NCBI GenBank assembly: GCA_038373885.1
Contig: JAWZYV010019947.1
Coordinates: 310,001-374,000 of the forward strand
Direction: 5' to 3'
DNA length: 64,000 bases
DNA from: Cheiracanthium punctorium
Lineage: Eukaryota; Arthropoda; Arachnida; Araneae; Cheiracanthiidae
Part shown: in pieces, positions 10,780 to 21,509 of the stretch
Numbering within the stretch: position 1 is the stretch's first letter
Layout of the letters: each line of letters begins with the position of its first letter
The notes under the pieces: model-generated
Told to the model about the DNA's origin: nothing
Database searches by the model: none
The model's input: the letters and a program-made list of their open reading frames with translations, nothing else
Made by a program: the position numbers and the translations under genes

Positions 10780-11800
10780 ATATATTTCTTTCAGGGTGAA
10801 ATCAAAGGGGTGGGGGAGGGAATTATAGGGTGAATCCCTCCCCTCCAAAAAAATTACCTTACAATTTTTTAAAATTATTTTTTTAATACCATTGTTTATT
10901 TCAATTCCTATTTCGCTAAAAAGCTAAACTTCTTCTAAAAAGCTACGTTTAACCTCCTATGCATGCATAGATTTTATGTTTAAAAAATATTTTTGGCCAA
11001 TTTCCTCCACCCCCCCCCCCCTCTCCAAAACGGAACCAGTTACCGGCCTGATTTTTTTCCCACCATATATTCTGCGCGCAGTGAATCATTGCTGTAGATG
11101 AATCCTGACCTGTGCTTACTTAAAATGCTCATTAAATAAGCATCTTTTTGTAAAAGCAGTTATAAAAGAAAATAGAAAGCGCCAAGTAGCGATAGAGGCT
11201 CTATTCTGTCGGCTCATACTCATTTTTTATTAATTAATTTTAGCTTTAATTTAGGAAATAGCAACTAATTTTTACACATTAGGTTTCTTTAAGTGTGTAC
11301 TTATGACTGGATTAAATTCGTTACGTTGAGTGAGCTTCGGGGAGGTTTCCTTGTTTGTGTTGTCCTTCTGACGATGATTTATAAGCGGGCTTCGAGCCAA
11401 CCACACGAATCCGATATACTTGTTCACAACAACTACATATCACAATTGTTCTTGGTTTTGGGGGAAATGAGCAATAGCAACTTCATGTAACAACTTAAGT
11501 ACTACTCATAAACTGTTTCTCATAAGTTATTTCCTTATTATAGTGTTTGTTTATATTCATTGCACTTGCTAATTGGTCCTAGAACTGTAGTTAGCCCTTT
11601 TTATTATATAGTTATGGATATGTTAAATATTTTGGAATGAGTGTTTTTGTTCGCAATCATTTTGTTTGCAGTGCTCCAGTAAGTGAAAGAATATCGCTGA
11701 ACTTAAACATCCTGGCACTGTGATAAATATATTGTTTATTTTCAGTGTTTGTACTTGAATAGTCGTCTAACACCGAACAATTTATGATGTTTTTAGTGTG
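10780..11800. other. No clear gene; G/C-run patch
   Basis: A G-rich patch (about 10805-10850) and a C12-13 run (about 11010) look like the inner borders of the G-rich hAT MITEs elsewhere in the window, but no terminal repeats were found. The frame 11293-11490 has no known domain. Confidence 0.45.
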
Positions 11801-11808
11801 TATGTGTG

Positions 11809-11981
11809 CAGGCGCGTAGCCAGGAAAATTTTTCGGGTGGGGGATATGCGCCTGGAAAATTTTTCGGGGGGGGGATATGAACTGATATGTGTATAAATAG
11901 ACTGAATTCCATCACTAATCCAAAATTTCGGGGGGGGGGCGGAATATATCCCGATATCCCACCACCCTGGTTACGCCCCTG
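11809..11981. mobile_element. hAT-type MITE (173 bp) with 8-bp duplication
   Basis: Flanks tatgtgtg (11801-11808) and catgtgtg (11982-11989) match at 7 of 8 bases. The ends are caggcgcgtagccagg and, read inward, caggggcgtaaccagg. Runs of 7-10 G next to aaaatttttcgg occur three times inside, showing an internal duplication of the left end. The proline/glycine-rich frames here on both strands are artefacts of those runs. Confidence 0.84.
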
Positions 11982-12505
11982 CATGTGTGCTCGGGGGGAT
12001 TTCACATCAAATATAATATTATACACTTCCCAGACTTATAAATTTCTATTTTCTATACTTACAATAAGAATTCTGATTTTCTAGGAGTATCTTAAAGTTT
12101 CCTAACGCGTAAGTGCCTTCAATAATTTAAATCAATGGATATATCTCAGTCAAGTTTATGATGTAAACCAAATTAAAGAAATGATATATTTCACCTTTTA
12201 ACGTATAAAAGAACAGAAGAATTGTATCTACAAATTATTTATAATTTCCTTGTAATATTTGTTATGTAGTTTTAAATTTGTACACAATTTGCAATTCTTT
12301 TTGCATATTGCATTACTATTATTTCTTAATACTAGTAAAAATGAATCAAAGAAGCATAGTTATACACTTTTTTTCAAAGTTAATGAAACACTTTTAACTA
12401 CCATTTTGTAAAGATATAAATAAATCAAACCACATAGCAATATTTTAAAAAGTGTGAAATTTATATGTATATAGCATATAACTGTTTTTTTTTATTTTAT
12501 TAATA

Positions 12506-12560
12506 CACAACTGGTAACTAAAATAGCAACCCCAAGAAGGTGACATGCTACACACAGTGC
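12506..12560. mobile_element. Orphan Tc1-type terminus
   Basis: After TA (12504-12505) the sequence cacaactggtaactaaaata then gcaaccccaagaa follows the same pattern as the left end of the intact Tc1 element at 51874 (cactgctggccacc, then gcaacaccaagaa). No opposite end or transposase remains. Confidence 0.45.
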
Positions 12561-12901
12561 AGCAATTTTAATGTCGAGTAGTATATTTTATCAAAGAAAT
12601 ATTTCTAGCTTCATAACATTGTGATTTTATTTTTCTGCAAATTATGTCATTATCAAAAACAATAATCATTTTCTTCAGTTTTAAAATTAATTTTTCATTT
12701 GTATGAGATAAACAGCTAGATTTTGATTTGAAGTAATTTTACAGTGGGAATTTTCTAGTTTTTTGTATATTCAGGGGAGACTTGGAATTCAGGGATTTGG
12801 GAAATTTTATGACTGGAAAAGTCAGGGAATTCTGCAAAAAATCTCTTCTAAATCAGGGAGATTTAAAATTCTTTACAATGTTTATCGTCATTTGATGCAG
12901 A

Positions 12902-13073
12902 ATACCGTGTTTACTCACGTAATAGTCGCACCCCCGTTTTGAAGCTGAAAAAACAGCTCTTTAGAGTTACAATATTATATAGTAGATTTTACCCGCATAA
13001 TAGCAGTCGCACCTGGACTTTCAACATGAAAAATTGGCAAAAAAGTGCGACTATTACGTGAGTAAGCATGGCA
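12902..13073. mobile_element. MITE with 28-bp-class inverted termini
   Basis: The left end ataccgtgtttactcacgta and, read inward, the right end tgccatgcttactcacgta are followed by the identical block atagtcgcac, giving about 28 bp of inverted repeat with a few mismatches. The element is 172 bp with no coding capacity. I have not been able to assign the superfamily or a clear target duplication. Confidence 0.7.
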
Positions 13074-13399
13074 GTTTTGGCTTCTGGTGATCGGAACAGC
13101 TTTAGTATTGGTCATTATTGGCAGTGTTTGTCATAACTTTGTGAAATTTTCAATGGCATTAATATTTTATTTAAATATTATGTATTCATGTTTTAGATTC
13201 TTAAACAGGGATGTATAGATTTTTTTATAATTCTTATTCACTATATTTTAAGTTAACATTTACTCTGTCAGGGGGATTCCACCCCCTCAAACCCCGTTTC
13301 TTTCTTTTAAATAAATGCAATTTCAGTTTACTAACAACCATAGTCAGATAAAAGAAAAAGCTATCTGCGCACATATTCCCAAAACTATCTGCAAACTCA

Positions 13400-13584
13400 T
13401 ATGACGTATATAACGAGGAGAGGGGAAAGAGGGGGGGGGGGTCCAGGGAGTTCGGACACTCCCCCCCCTCCCTGAAATTTTGATTTTTGTCACTATAATG
13501 ATAGTCTTTTTGTAAAAAATTCTGCCTTTTTTACGGTTTGGACTCCCCCCCCCTCTCCCAAAATGTTTCCTGAATACGTGCCTG
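13400..13584. mobile_element. hAT-type MITE, inverted relative of 7510
   Basis: Read on the minus strand it begins caggcacgtattcaggaaac and then carries the block gtccaaaccgtaaaaaaggc, matching 7510-7657. The other end (atatgacgtatata, about 13400) is decayed. Two G/C runs of 7-13 bases lie inside. No convincing target duplication remains. Confidence 0.66.
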
Positions 13585-13744
13585 CTCGTGATAACTGAAT
13601 ACATATTGCGTATATGAACTTGTGTATATGCATTCGAAGCACACATCTGTGCAACCCGCTTGCACTATAGTGACTAGTTGCTGCTGTTGTGAACATGTAT
13701 ATCGGATTTGTGTGCTTGGCTCGAAGTCCACTTGTAAATCCTCG

Positions 13745-13935
13745 TCCGAATGACAAAACAAGGGAGTTACCCTCAGTGGGGGTCTTTGTAAGGGGTCCTA
13801 ACCCGTATTTACCCTAAGTTTCGGAGAAACACCGAACGGTTAGGTCGACGGATGTGCGATGGAACCCGAACCCGGGACCATCACACTTCGGCCGTCTACC
13901 ATTTTCAGTGATATAACCAGTGTGCCATGGTGAGG
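13745..13935 (-). mobile_element. tRNA-derived SINE, reverse copy
   Basis: On the minus strand the box A-like tggcacactggtta and the box B ggttcgggttcc stand about 45 bases apart, followed by the body taaccgttcggtgtttctcc and ccttacaaagacccccac. This is the same family as 9117-9330. The head is better preserved here, confirming tRNA ancestry. Confidence 0.75.
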
Positions 13936-14472
13936 CTTTGTGCAAGATAAATTGTTTATTTATTTTAATGCATAAATTTTAAAACCATTTCATATCAGTG
14001 CCTAGTTATAAAAGTATTTTTTTAATATTTTGCTTATTATACAGTCTGATCATCAACGTTTTAAATTTCAAAATCTCGAATCATAAGTGTAGTCAGTGGC
14101 CAAGATCCTGAATCAGGAACACTAAACATAAATAGCCATTTTTTATTCAATACTTTTCGAAGTTGAAATATGTAAGAAAGTAATTAAAAATTAGCGCAGA
14201 TCTGATCGCTCTGTAAGCAGTTCTTTATAAAAGTTTTGCATTTAAAAAGAGAGGAACGCTTAAAAATTTGAGCTTTCCGCTTTTAAAAAGTTGAAAATTT
14301 GATTCTTTTTTCTTATTCATTATTTTTTCAAAAAGATTTGACGAAAATTAAGCATATTGTTAAATGTAGTAAAAATATTTTATCATGTATTTTTATTTCG
14401 AATGTTCAATAGCAATGATGCATACAGTCTTCTATTTTAAAACAAGATGGTAATTTTGACATTTTAATTTGG

Positions 14473-14826
14473 AAGGGCAGGCCCATGGTCAGGATTTTTA
14501 TTCGGGGATGCTCAAATATTCAAATACCATAAGTTAAACATAGGTATCATGGGGTCCTACGAAAGGTGCAAGAAAGAGCCCCCCCACCCCCCACCCTCCG
14601 ACATAGGCGCGGCATAGTGATCATTTTTAAAATACACTGGAACTTTTTGTATTTTAGTACTGAAGTGTCTGAAATACTGAAATAAGCCTTCTCTAGAATA
14701 AGGGTGTTCCCTAGAATATAAGCCTTCCCTAGAATACTGGGTGGATTGTGGTAATGGGGCCGCTTGGGTGCCCCTCTTTTGTAGAGGACGCGGGCTGCAG
14801 ATCCTGTTTCCCTAAATCCGTCCCTG
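14473..14826. mobile_element. Probable hAT-like non-autonomous element
   Basis: The left end (aagggcaggcccatggtcag) and, read inward, the right end (cagggacggatttagg) belong to the CAGGG-CGGAT-type termini seen at 1413 and 11809. A C/G-rich run (14580-14598) lies inside. The flanks do not form an obvious 8-bp duplication, so the boundaries are provisional. Short frames on both strands are not genes. Confidence 0.5.
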
Positions 14827-14834
14827 TATATAAA

Positions 14835-14903
14835 CATACATATTTGAACTTTCGGGGGGGGGGTGTAGCTCCTCTAGCCTCCCCTTCCCTGGCTACGTGC
14901 TTG
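14835..14903. mobile_element. Half of a G-rich hAT-type MITE
   Basis: Read from 14903 backward the sequence is caagcacgtagccaggg, the terminus of the family at 11809, followed by a G9-10 run. The matching left end is missing, perhaps lost when the neighbouring element (14473-14826) inserted or by deletion. Confidence 0.5.
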
Positions 14904-15451
14904 TCGAGGGAGAATTACGATAAGTGCTGCTGAAAAGTAAAATTATTATGCTCCTAGCTTGTGCTAACAAATTTCAGTTTATAGATGAGTCAAAAGTAAA
15001 ATGTGATTTTTAAAATGTGTTTAATTCACTGAAGTAAATTATTTTTTTTCTAGGTGTTTGCTTGGAATAAATCCTAACAGAGGATGCAAGAAGAATCCTG
15101 ATGTGAAAAAACGTGAGGCCGTTAATATGAAAATTCTCAATTTACTTAATAAAATGTCGGCATATGAGCTAATTGGCCACTAATTATATATTAAGAAATA
15201 CCCATGAATACTGGAGAGCAAACCTATAAAATTATAAACAATGTAAATATTCCTCTGTTTGTACTTTGTAAATACTTTATAAATACTGTATTTTTTTTCT
15301 TAAAATAAATCTAATTTTTCACAATTTTTCCTGACGTATTTCTTTGATTATTAATGGATATTACAAAAGTCTAAGAATAGATATATCATGTAAGAGTAAT
15401 TTTAAACTCCTAAAAACTATTTCTGAAAAATAAGATGCATATATGTATATA

Positions 15452-15640
15452 CATTAAAACCTCTACTAACGGTCACCTCCGAAGACTGGTCATCTCTTAA
15501 AACAGACACTGTTAGAAGTTTACAGAATTGAATTGAGACTATTGAATTAACATTATTGTGAACCTCCAAAGAACGGTTGTCTCATAAAATGGTCATTATT
15601 TTATGGGACCAATCGTAGCTGTTTCTCAGAGGTTTCACTC
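15452..15640. mobile_element. pogo/Tigger-like MITE flanked by TA
   Basis: TA lies on both sides (15450-15451 and 15641-15642). The ends cattaaaacctct and, read inward, gagtgaaacctct are inverted repeats of the TAAAACCTCT type seen in pogo-like elements. Internally acggtcacctcc and aacggttgtctcat are decayed inverted copies. Related ends occur at 22130, 29077 and 60900. Confidence 0.65.
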
Positions 15641-15644
15641 TATA

Positions 15645-16435
15645 TATGTAGTATTTACTTGAAAGACGCCATCACTACATTAATCAATAGTTTAGAAGCA
15701 AACATATATATTATTTTAACTACAATGACGCGCTACAATCACCTAAAAAATAAACCTGACAGTAAATACTTTCACTAACTTCATTTTCTACAAATATCTC
15801 AACCATTTATTTAAGGACAATTGAAATGAAAAACTGATACGCTTTCATCCCCATGAACATAGAAATTGATGGATACTTGATGGATAATATCAAGAAATAA
15901 TTTCGAAAGCATTCAAAAATAAACTTTAAATTTTATGCTTGGAACATCTACACTACCAACCCTGATCCATTGATTTGTGTATAAATTTTTGTGCTTTGAA
16001 ATGCATTGATTCATTTGAAATCAGCTTCTTTGATTACTGTTTTACTTGATTGATAACAATCGTTCTTATAAATCTTTCTTTTTTCAACACTAATATTTTA
16101 TTTTGTACAGTTACTTAATTTTAAAGTATGCCCTTGGATGGAATTGATTGAAAATAATTAATGTCACCTATGATTTCAAAACATACTCAAGAATTTATTT
16201 TTATTAACATTTTGTAGGAGAATTTTTTTAGCACTTAACAGGGCCAAGGTCGTCGAACGAAGCTAGTATATGATAAGATGAATTTTTTAAGTAATTGTAA
16301 GTAAGTAAATTTTTTAAGTAATCTTAAGTAAGGTATTGAATTATTAAAAACAAAAGAAAGTTGTTATAAATACAAAATATATTTCATAAATAAACTGGTT
16401 TTTTCTGTAAATTCTTTAAATTAAGCTGTAAAAAA
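15645..16435. other. No gene; one Helitron-like 3' tetranucleotide
   Basis: AT-rich DNA. At 16263-16266 CTAG, followed by T and preceded by ggccaaggtcgtcgaacgaa, resembles a Helitron 3' end, but no 5' end or homologous copy supports it. Near 16290-16330 the motif aagtaa is repeated. Confidence 0.4.
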
Positions 16436-16439
16436 ATGG

Positions 16440-17040
16440 TTAAAGTCTGCTACATTGACAGAAATATACCGTCGACAAAACACGGTGAATCTGGAAAAAT
16501 TACAGATTTCTGTAAATTAGATGCAGTATCTAAAAAAAAAAAAAATACAAAACATTGCTATAAAATAAACGGAGAATCTGTAAAAATTTTTAAAAATACA
16601 GAAGAAATCAGTAAAACGCATAGAAGATTTCTGTAAAAGAAATAGACTCTGTAAAAAATTACGGAAGACTTCTGTAAAACACACAAAATATTTCTGTAAA
16701 ATTGATGAAGAATCTGTAAAAAATTACAGAGGACTTCTGTAAAACAGACAGAGGATTTCTGTAAGATTTGATGGATAATCTGTAAAAAATTACGGAAGAC
16801 TTCTGTAAAACACACAGACGTTTTTTGTAAAATAAACGGAGAATCTGTAAAAAACTACAGAAGACTTCTGTAAAGCACACAGAAGTTTTCTGTAAAATAA
16901 ACAGAGAATCTGTAAAAATTATGGAAGACTTCTGTAAAACACACAGAAATTTTCTGTAAAATAAACGGAGAATCTGTAAAAAATTACAGAACATTTCTGT
17001 TAAATATACGGAAATAAACTGGCGTCCTGGCTGACAGTTT
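16440..17040. repeat. 65-bp higher-order tandem repeat
   Basis: A tandem array in which the gagaatctgtaaaaa start recurs at 16839, 16904 and 16968 (spacing 65 and 64). Each 65-bp unit holds three related 21-22-base parts, each with ctgtaaaa followed by acagaa or a variant. The left part is more diverged than the right. The minus-strand frames 16558-16815 and 16659-16994 are translations of this repeat (VLQKSSVIFYR recurs), not genes. A related ctgtaaaacgtacagaaa lies near 8001. Confidence 0.85.
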
Positions 17041-17083
17041 TTTTCTGTAAATTTGACAGACTTTTTTTTGCAGTGTGTCGGGG

Positions 17084-17660
17084 CTTAAAATAGAGGTTGC
17101 CCGTAGTAAAAATGCAACAGAATATTATCAAGGATTACTGAAAGCCTGTGGCGAAAGTGCATTACCGTATAGGACGGTTGCAAGATGTGTTGTGGGGAGG
17201 GTGTGAATTTTACAATTATTGTGCCTGCAGGACAAACTGTCAATGGAGACTATCATTGCCGATTTCTACAGCACCACCTGCGGCGCAAACATCCACATTT
17301 ATTGCAAAACAATCTCTCTATCTTGTTGCACCACAACACTCGTTGTCATGTCGCAAACAATGTAGTTCAGGTGATAGTGGGAAATCTTGGAACACCCTCC
17401 CTATTCACCTGACATGAGTCCTTGTGACTTTGATCTGTTTTCAAAGTTGAAGTAACCACTTCGAGGCCGCTGGTTTCATGACGTTGCATCTGTACTCCGC
17501 GCACTAGGGCGCTCCGTCGATTGCATTAATCAATCAACAACTTGTCAGGGGTCTCCAACGCCTTACCGACACTTGGCAAAAGATTACAAATTTTCCTGGG
17601 GATTACATGGAAAGAATGTAATGCAACTGTACTTGCAAGTTCATTAAAATCGATTTATAC
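17084..17660 (+). pseudogene. Degenerate mariner-family transposase
   Basis: From 17084 the frame reads LKIEVARSKNATEYYQGLL then ACGESALPYRTVARCV, the N-terminal DNA-binding region of a mariner-type transposase. It then breaks and resumes after a large internal deletion as VPAGQTVNGDYHCRFLQHHL (about 17220). A further shift gives the PPYSPDMSPCDFDLF segment (about 17395), which carries the third-acidic-residue region of the family. Several frameshifts and the missing middle make it inactive. The tandem repeat abuts directly upstream. Confidence 0.72.
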
Positions 17661-17719
17661 TTATGTTGAAATTACTTAATCTACAGCCTGAATACTTTTT
17701 ACACGGAGTGATGTTTTAA

Positions 17720-20700
17720 ACGAGATTCAAGAATTTCTACGGCTTTGCAGACTTCATAACTGATTAGTGTGAATCTTTTCTTTTTTAAATATTATTACTA
17801 TAATTTTATTATAAAATGAAGTCGAATATTGAAATCCAATTATTTAAGCAGAACTTTGATCTCATGATTGCCTAGATGTTCAAGATAAATAGGACTTGAA
17901 TATTTTATTTTATATTGACTATAAAAAATTTGTTATTTTGATGTTTAAAGGTTGTTTAACTACACAAATTTCAAGGCATGTACAATTCACTATACATGCT
18001 TTGAAATTTATGTTATAGGTTCACTGTTGTAACAATTGAGTTTGGAGTTTTAAAGAACAAAATATTTTGCGCTTCAATTTCAGTTTCACATTTAGTTAAA
18101 GATTTTCATCGAATTCTCTTTTACATTTTACTGTACAACGTATCATTAGAATGAACTTTGAAAGGAAGTTTTCATTTTTTTTTTCACTCATTCCTTTAGC
18201 GTGTCATTATTATGGATCCATAAATTTCCCTTTGATTACAGGGATGAAATGTAATGATATTGTTAACTTGAATAATAAATCGACCGCCATTTTAACAATG
18301 TATGCGTAGGTTTGAGATCATTAGTAAAGTGAAACATGAAGTAGCTAGGTTTATTTGCAGAGATTTATAAATGTCTGTGAATTCTAAAACGATCGCCTTT
18401 CCATTCCATATTCTTAAAGCTATTTACTGAAAGTAAATCTGGGTAAAAGAGTTTTTATTTTCAAGTTCTCACTTTTTGTGTTCAATTTTCATTCTACAAA
18501 TATTTTGTTCTCTATATTGGATGCGTGCTTCTGATCATTTAGGTGAGAAAGCGGAGATTCTCTAGCAAGTCTCTTCTAAAATGATTAAAGGTGCACTTTT
18601 CGATAAACTGAAAGAGAAAAAGATATGATTTTACTTGTTTTGGGTCTGGTTTTTTTTTATGTTGCTTTTCAGTAGATTTAAAAATAGATATATCTAAAAC
18701 CAGTAGAAACATGTTTTACAGACTAGTAGATTTATAAAAATGTAACAATTAAACCAAGAAAAAGTGAGTGAAAATATCATAGTTTGCATGTTTAAACAAC
18801 ACAAAAGTTTCAGATATACGTTTGAACATAAATTGCCCGTATTCTGTACGGATTTATTATTTTTAAATTAGATTCAACATTCACCAACCCAAGCATAAAG
18901 TACTATTAACTCGGAAAGTTGTCAAAGTCTCTTTGTGATTTATTTTAGCCTTTCCCGCTTCTGTGGATTTGTGGCTAGTTTCGGTCATCACAATTTATCT
19001 GCACATTTACCCCACCACCTTCTTACATTCTTGAAATAGCAATTTCAAATTTAGCATGACAGTACTTAAATGCCCTTATACAAATAATGAAGTAGGATTG
19101 TAATAATGAAGTAGCATATTTATTATGCAGTACATACATATTATAACTGTTTAATGTAGCAAACTTTGCAGCGTAAGATTCAATAAAAATATTTATTTCT
19201 TTGAGTAAACGAGTATGAATGTTTATCCTTGTTTTTAAATATCTTTTAATATAAAAAAGGCATAATCATAAAAGGTAGCACGCAGTTTAAAATTTGTAAG
19301 GCTTTCTTTGTGTTTTGTAGTCATTTATTTTTTAATATAATTTTTATGTTTTGTCTTTTCTCTTTAAATATCTGAGTGCAACTTTTTGATAGCATTAAGC
19401 ACTTTAAGAAATTTACTTGTATCTGCTGATAGCTAAAGTGATAATTAAATGACATGTTCCCTAAAAATGAGATTTTGGATATGAGAACCCTGAAAACAAC
19501 TACTCACACATAAATTTCAAACTGTACTACATCTTACAAAAAATATTCGTCACCAGTTCTGAAAATTTACTGAAAAATATTCAGTTACCTATTAAAACGA
19601 AATGAATTACAAGAACTGATAGAAATGCCTTTTATGCTAGTATCATACTAATCCAGAATGTATACCTGTCTGTTTCACGAAAAACATATTTGTACGAAAA
19701 TAATATCAGAAAATGGTTAAAACTATTATCGTTCAATCAATATACACATAAGGAAGAAAATTTGTTTGATTGTTGTGTTGTATATAAATTTGCTTGAAAT
19801 ATTGGGTAGCTAAAAATATTCATCGTTATTTTTGAACCGTCCTCCTTATTTTTGAACAATTTTTCACAAAGTTGAATTAAAAACCAAGTCTTTCTAGATC
19901 AACCAGTTTGAAATTTAACACCGGTTTGAAAGTAAAACCCATGCGTGTTTGAAAATAAAATCCGGTTAGCTTGAGACTTGAAGAAAGCTCGAGCTGCATT
20001 CCCTGCTCGAATAACGGGTACTTTAGATTAGTATAAACAAAATCTGAAATTCGCTAATCAGAAAAAAAAAATGCAATCTTTTACACAAATTTTGCATTAC
20101 GTTTTAGAAACGTAAACTATGTGAATAAAAGTATTACCATTAGACATGAAAAGTATTTCGCTTGATATTTCTCTCATACCTTTTCTTGTTATTCATAATC
20201 CAGAATGCGATTTAATGTAATCGATTTGAGTGGTTTTGAAACATGAAAACGAGATTCAGTGCTTTTTGTGAGTACCTTCTTTGATGCTCCTTAATATTTG
20301 AAAGAAAATTTCTTTCCCAAGATTTCTTCATCTGGTAAGCAAAATGAAACACATCCTCATCAGTCGGTTTTGAAAAGTACTGTACTGTACACAAGAGGGA
20401 TGAAAAGAAGCGCATTTTTCAATACATACTGTGCGAAGATATTTCTTAAGTTCACTGTGCGCACTGACTCACGTTGTTGATCAGTACTTATATAAATTTT
20501 AAAAAATTCCCAAAATTAACCAAATTATTCATATTTCTATGTTTTGTCATCTTGCTTACTCAAATGCATTCATCCAATTAACGTATTTTGATTCAAAGCC
20601 TAAGATTTGTCAGTACAACATTGAAACAAAATGCAAATATACTCTTGTTATTTTTTGTTATACTTCGAGGTGTATGAAAATTAGAACAAAAAAATGAAAT

Positions 20701-20788
20701 TTAAAGTTTCATTTTAATGGGTCACACTATCGTACTTAAGCTTTAGGTTGTTTCGGCTATATTTATGATTGATTGTGACTATATTTAT
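17720..20788. other. Long AT-rich stretch without genes
   Basis: About 3 kb with no element termini, splice-flanked frame or RNA gene that I can support. One small snap-back lies at 17964-18010, where aaatttcaaggcatgta pairs with tacatgctttgaaattt across a 10-base loop. Frames such as 20212-20415 minus show no known motif. Confidence 0.55.
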
Positions 20789-20792
20789 TTAA

Positions 20793-21075
20793 CCCTTTGA
20801 GGAGCAACCCTTTTCCAATGCTGAAAAAAGGGCAACCGTTGCAATCTATCCAGCTGTTCTCGTCTTATTCTATTTTTTAGCAGATGTCAGTGCTGTTAAA
20901 AGTAATGGTGACAATTTTTTTTACGGGAAATGACGTGCTAAAAAGTAAAGGATTCTCGTGGAGCTATGTCACCCGCAACTATTTTTATAGAAATCAAATC
21001 TATTCTTCGTGACTGGCAACAGTCAAAATGTCAGAGTTTGGTGTTCCCAGAGCGGGAACATTGGGCGTTAAAGGG
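20793..21075. mobile_element. piggyBac-like MITE, core palindrome deleted
   Basis: TTAA flanks at 20789-20792 and 21076-21079. The ends are ccctttgaggagc and, read inward, ccctttaacgccc. The unique arm (ttcccagagcgggaaca, then gtgactggcaacag) matches 2579 and 50156 in reverse orientation. The 95-bp arms of the intact family are nearly all missing. Its right TTAA is also the left TTAA of the next element. Confidence 0.85.
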
Positions 21076-21079
21076 TTAA

Positions 21080-21504
21080 CCCTTTGAAGCTCAAGTATAT
21101 TCAGATCAGAAAACCAACTGGATGGATTGTACATTGCTGAAAAAGTGGAGTCGTGGCCATCGATCCATTTAACTACCAAGAACATGACGGTCGATCGAAT
21201 CGACCATGTTGGTAGTTAGCGATGGAAGCGAGACGAAAAATAGGCGTCTCGCAAAACAGCCTAAAAGCTGTATCTCGTCTCGCAAAATCCCTATATCGTA
21301 ATGTTAAAAATGTTCTTCGCGTTTTGCAAAAAAGCTGTAAATCTCTGTCTCGTCTCGCATTCATCCCTGTCAGTAGTTAAATGTATCGATGGCAACAGCT
21401 GTACTTTTTCACCGTTGGGACCATTTAACCGTATTATTTTTCGACTATTCTTGAAAGCGCTGAAACGAGGTAGTTTCATGGTGCAACCACCGACCGTCAA
21501 AGGG
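21080..21504. mobile_element. Second piggyBac-like MITE subfamily, with nested insertion
   Basis: It starts ccctttgaagctcaag directly after the shared TTAA (21076-21079) and ends, read inward, ccctttgacggtcgg, followed by CTAA (21505-21508), a one-base change of TTAA. The body (aactggatggattg, then gccatcgatccatttaac) matches 46238-46522, a subfamily apart from 2579. A hAT MITE (21217-21369) splits its central palindrome. Confidence 0.8.
21217..21369. mobile_element. hAT-type MITE nested in piggyBac-like MITE
   Basis: The ends tagcgatggaagcgagacg and, read inward, cagggatgaatgcgagacg match the intact copy at 59931-60121. The flanks ttggtagt (21209-21216) and tcagtagt (21370-21377) agree at 6 of 8. 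Removing it restores the host's ttggtagttaaat palindrome. Inside, repeated gagacg/cgtctc blocks recur. The nesting shows it arrived after its host. Confidence 0.8.
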
Positions 21505-21509
21505 CTAAA

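Noticed and set aside
11793..12084. Proline- and glycine-rich frames on both strands
   Set aside because: Both are produced by G-runs inside the hAT MITE 11809-11981.
14536..14837. 96-codon minus-strand frame
   Set aside because: It runs across a C/G-run and MITE ends with no conserved domain.
16263..16266. Helitron 3' end CTAG|T
   Set aside because: The hairpin is weak, there is no homologous copy and no 5' end, so it is not called as an element.
16558..16994. Minus-strand frames of 85 and 111 codons with repeated VLQKSSVIFYR
   Set aside because: They are translations of the 65-bp tandem repeat; the period is near-multiple of three only locally, frames shift between units, and no start context or splice signal supports a protein.
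16440..17040. CRISPR-like array
   Set aside because: Repeats are contiguous with no unique spacers, and the sequence context is eukaryotic.
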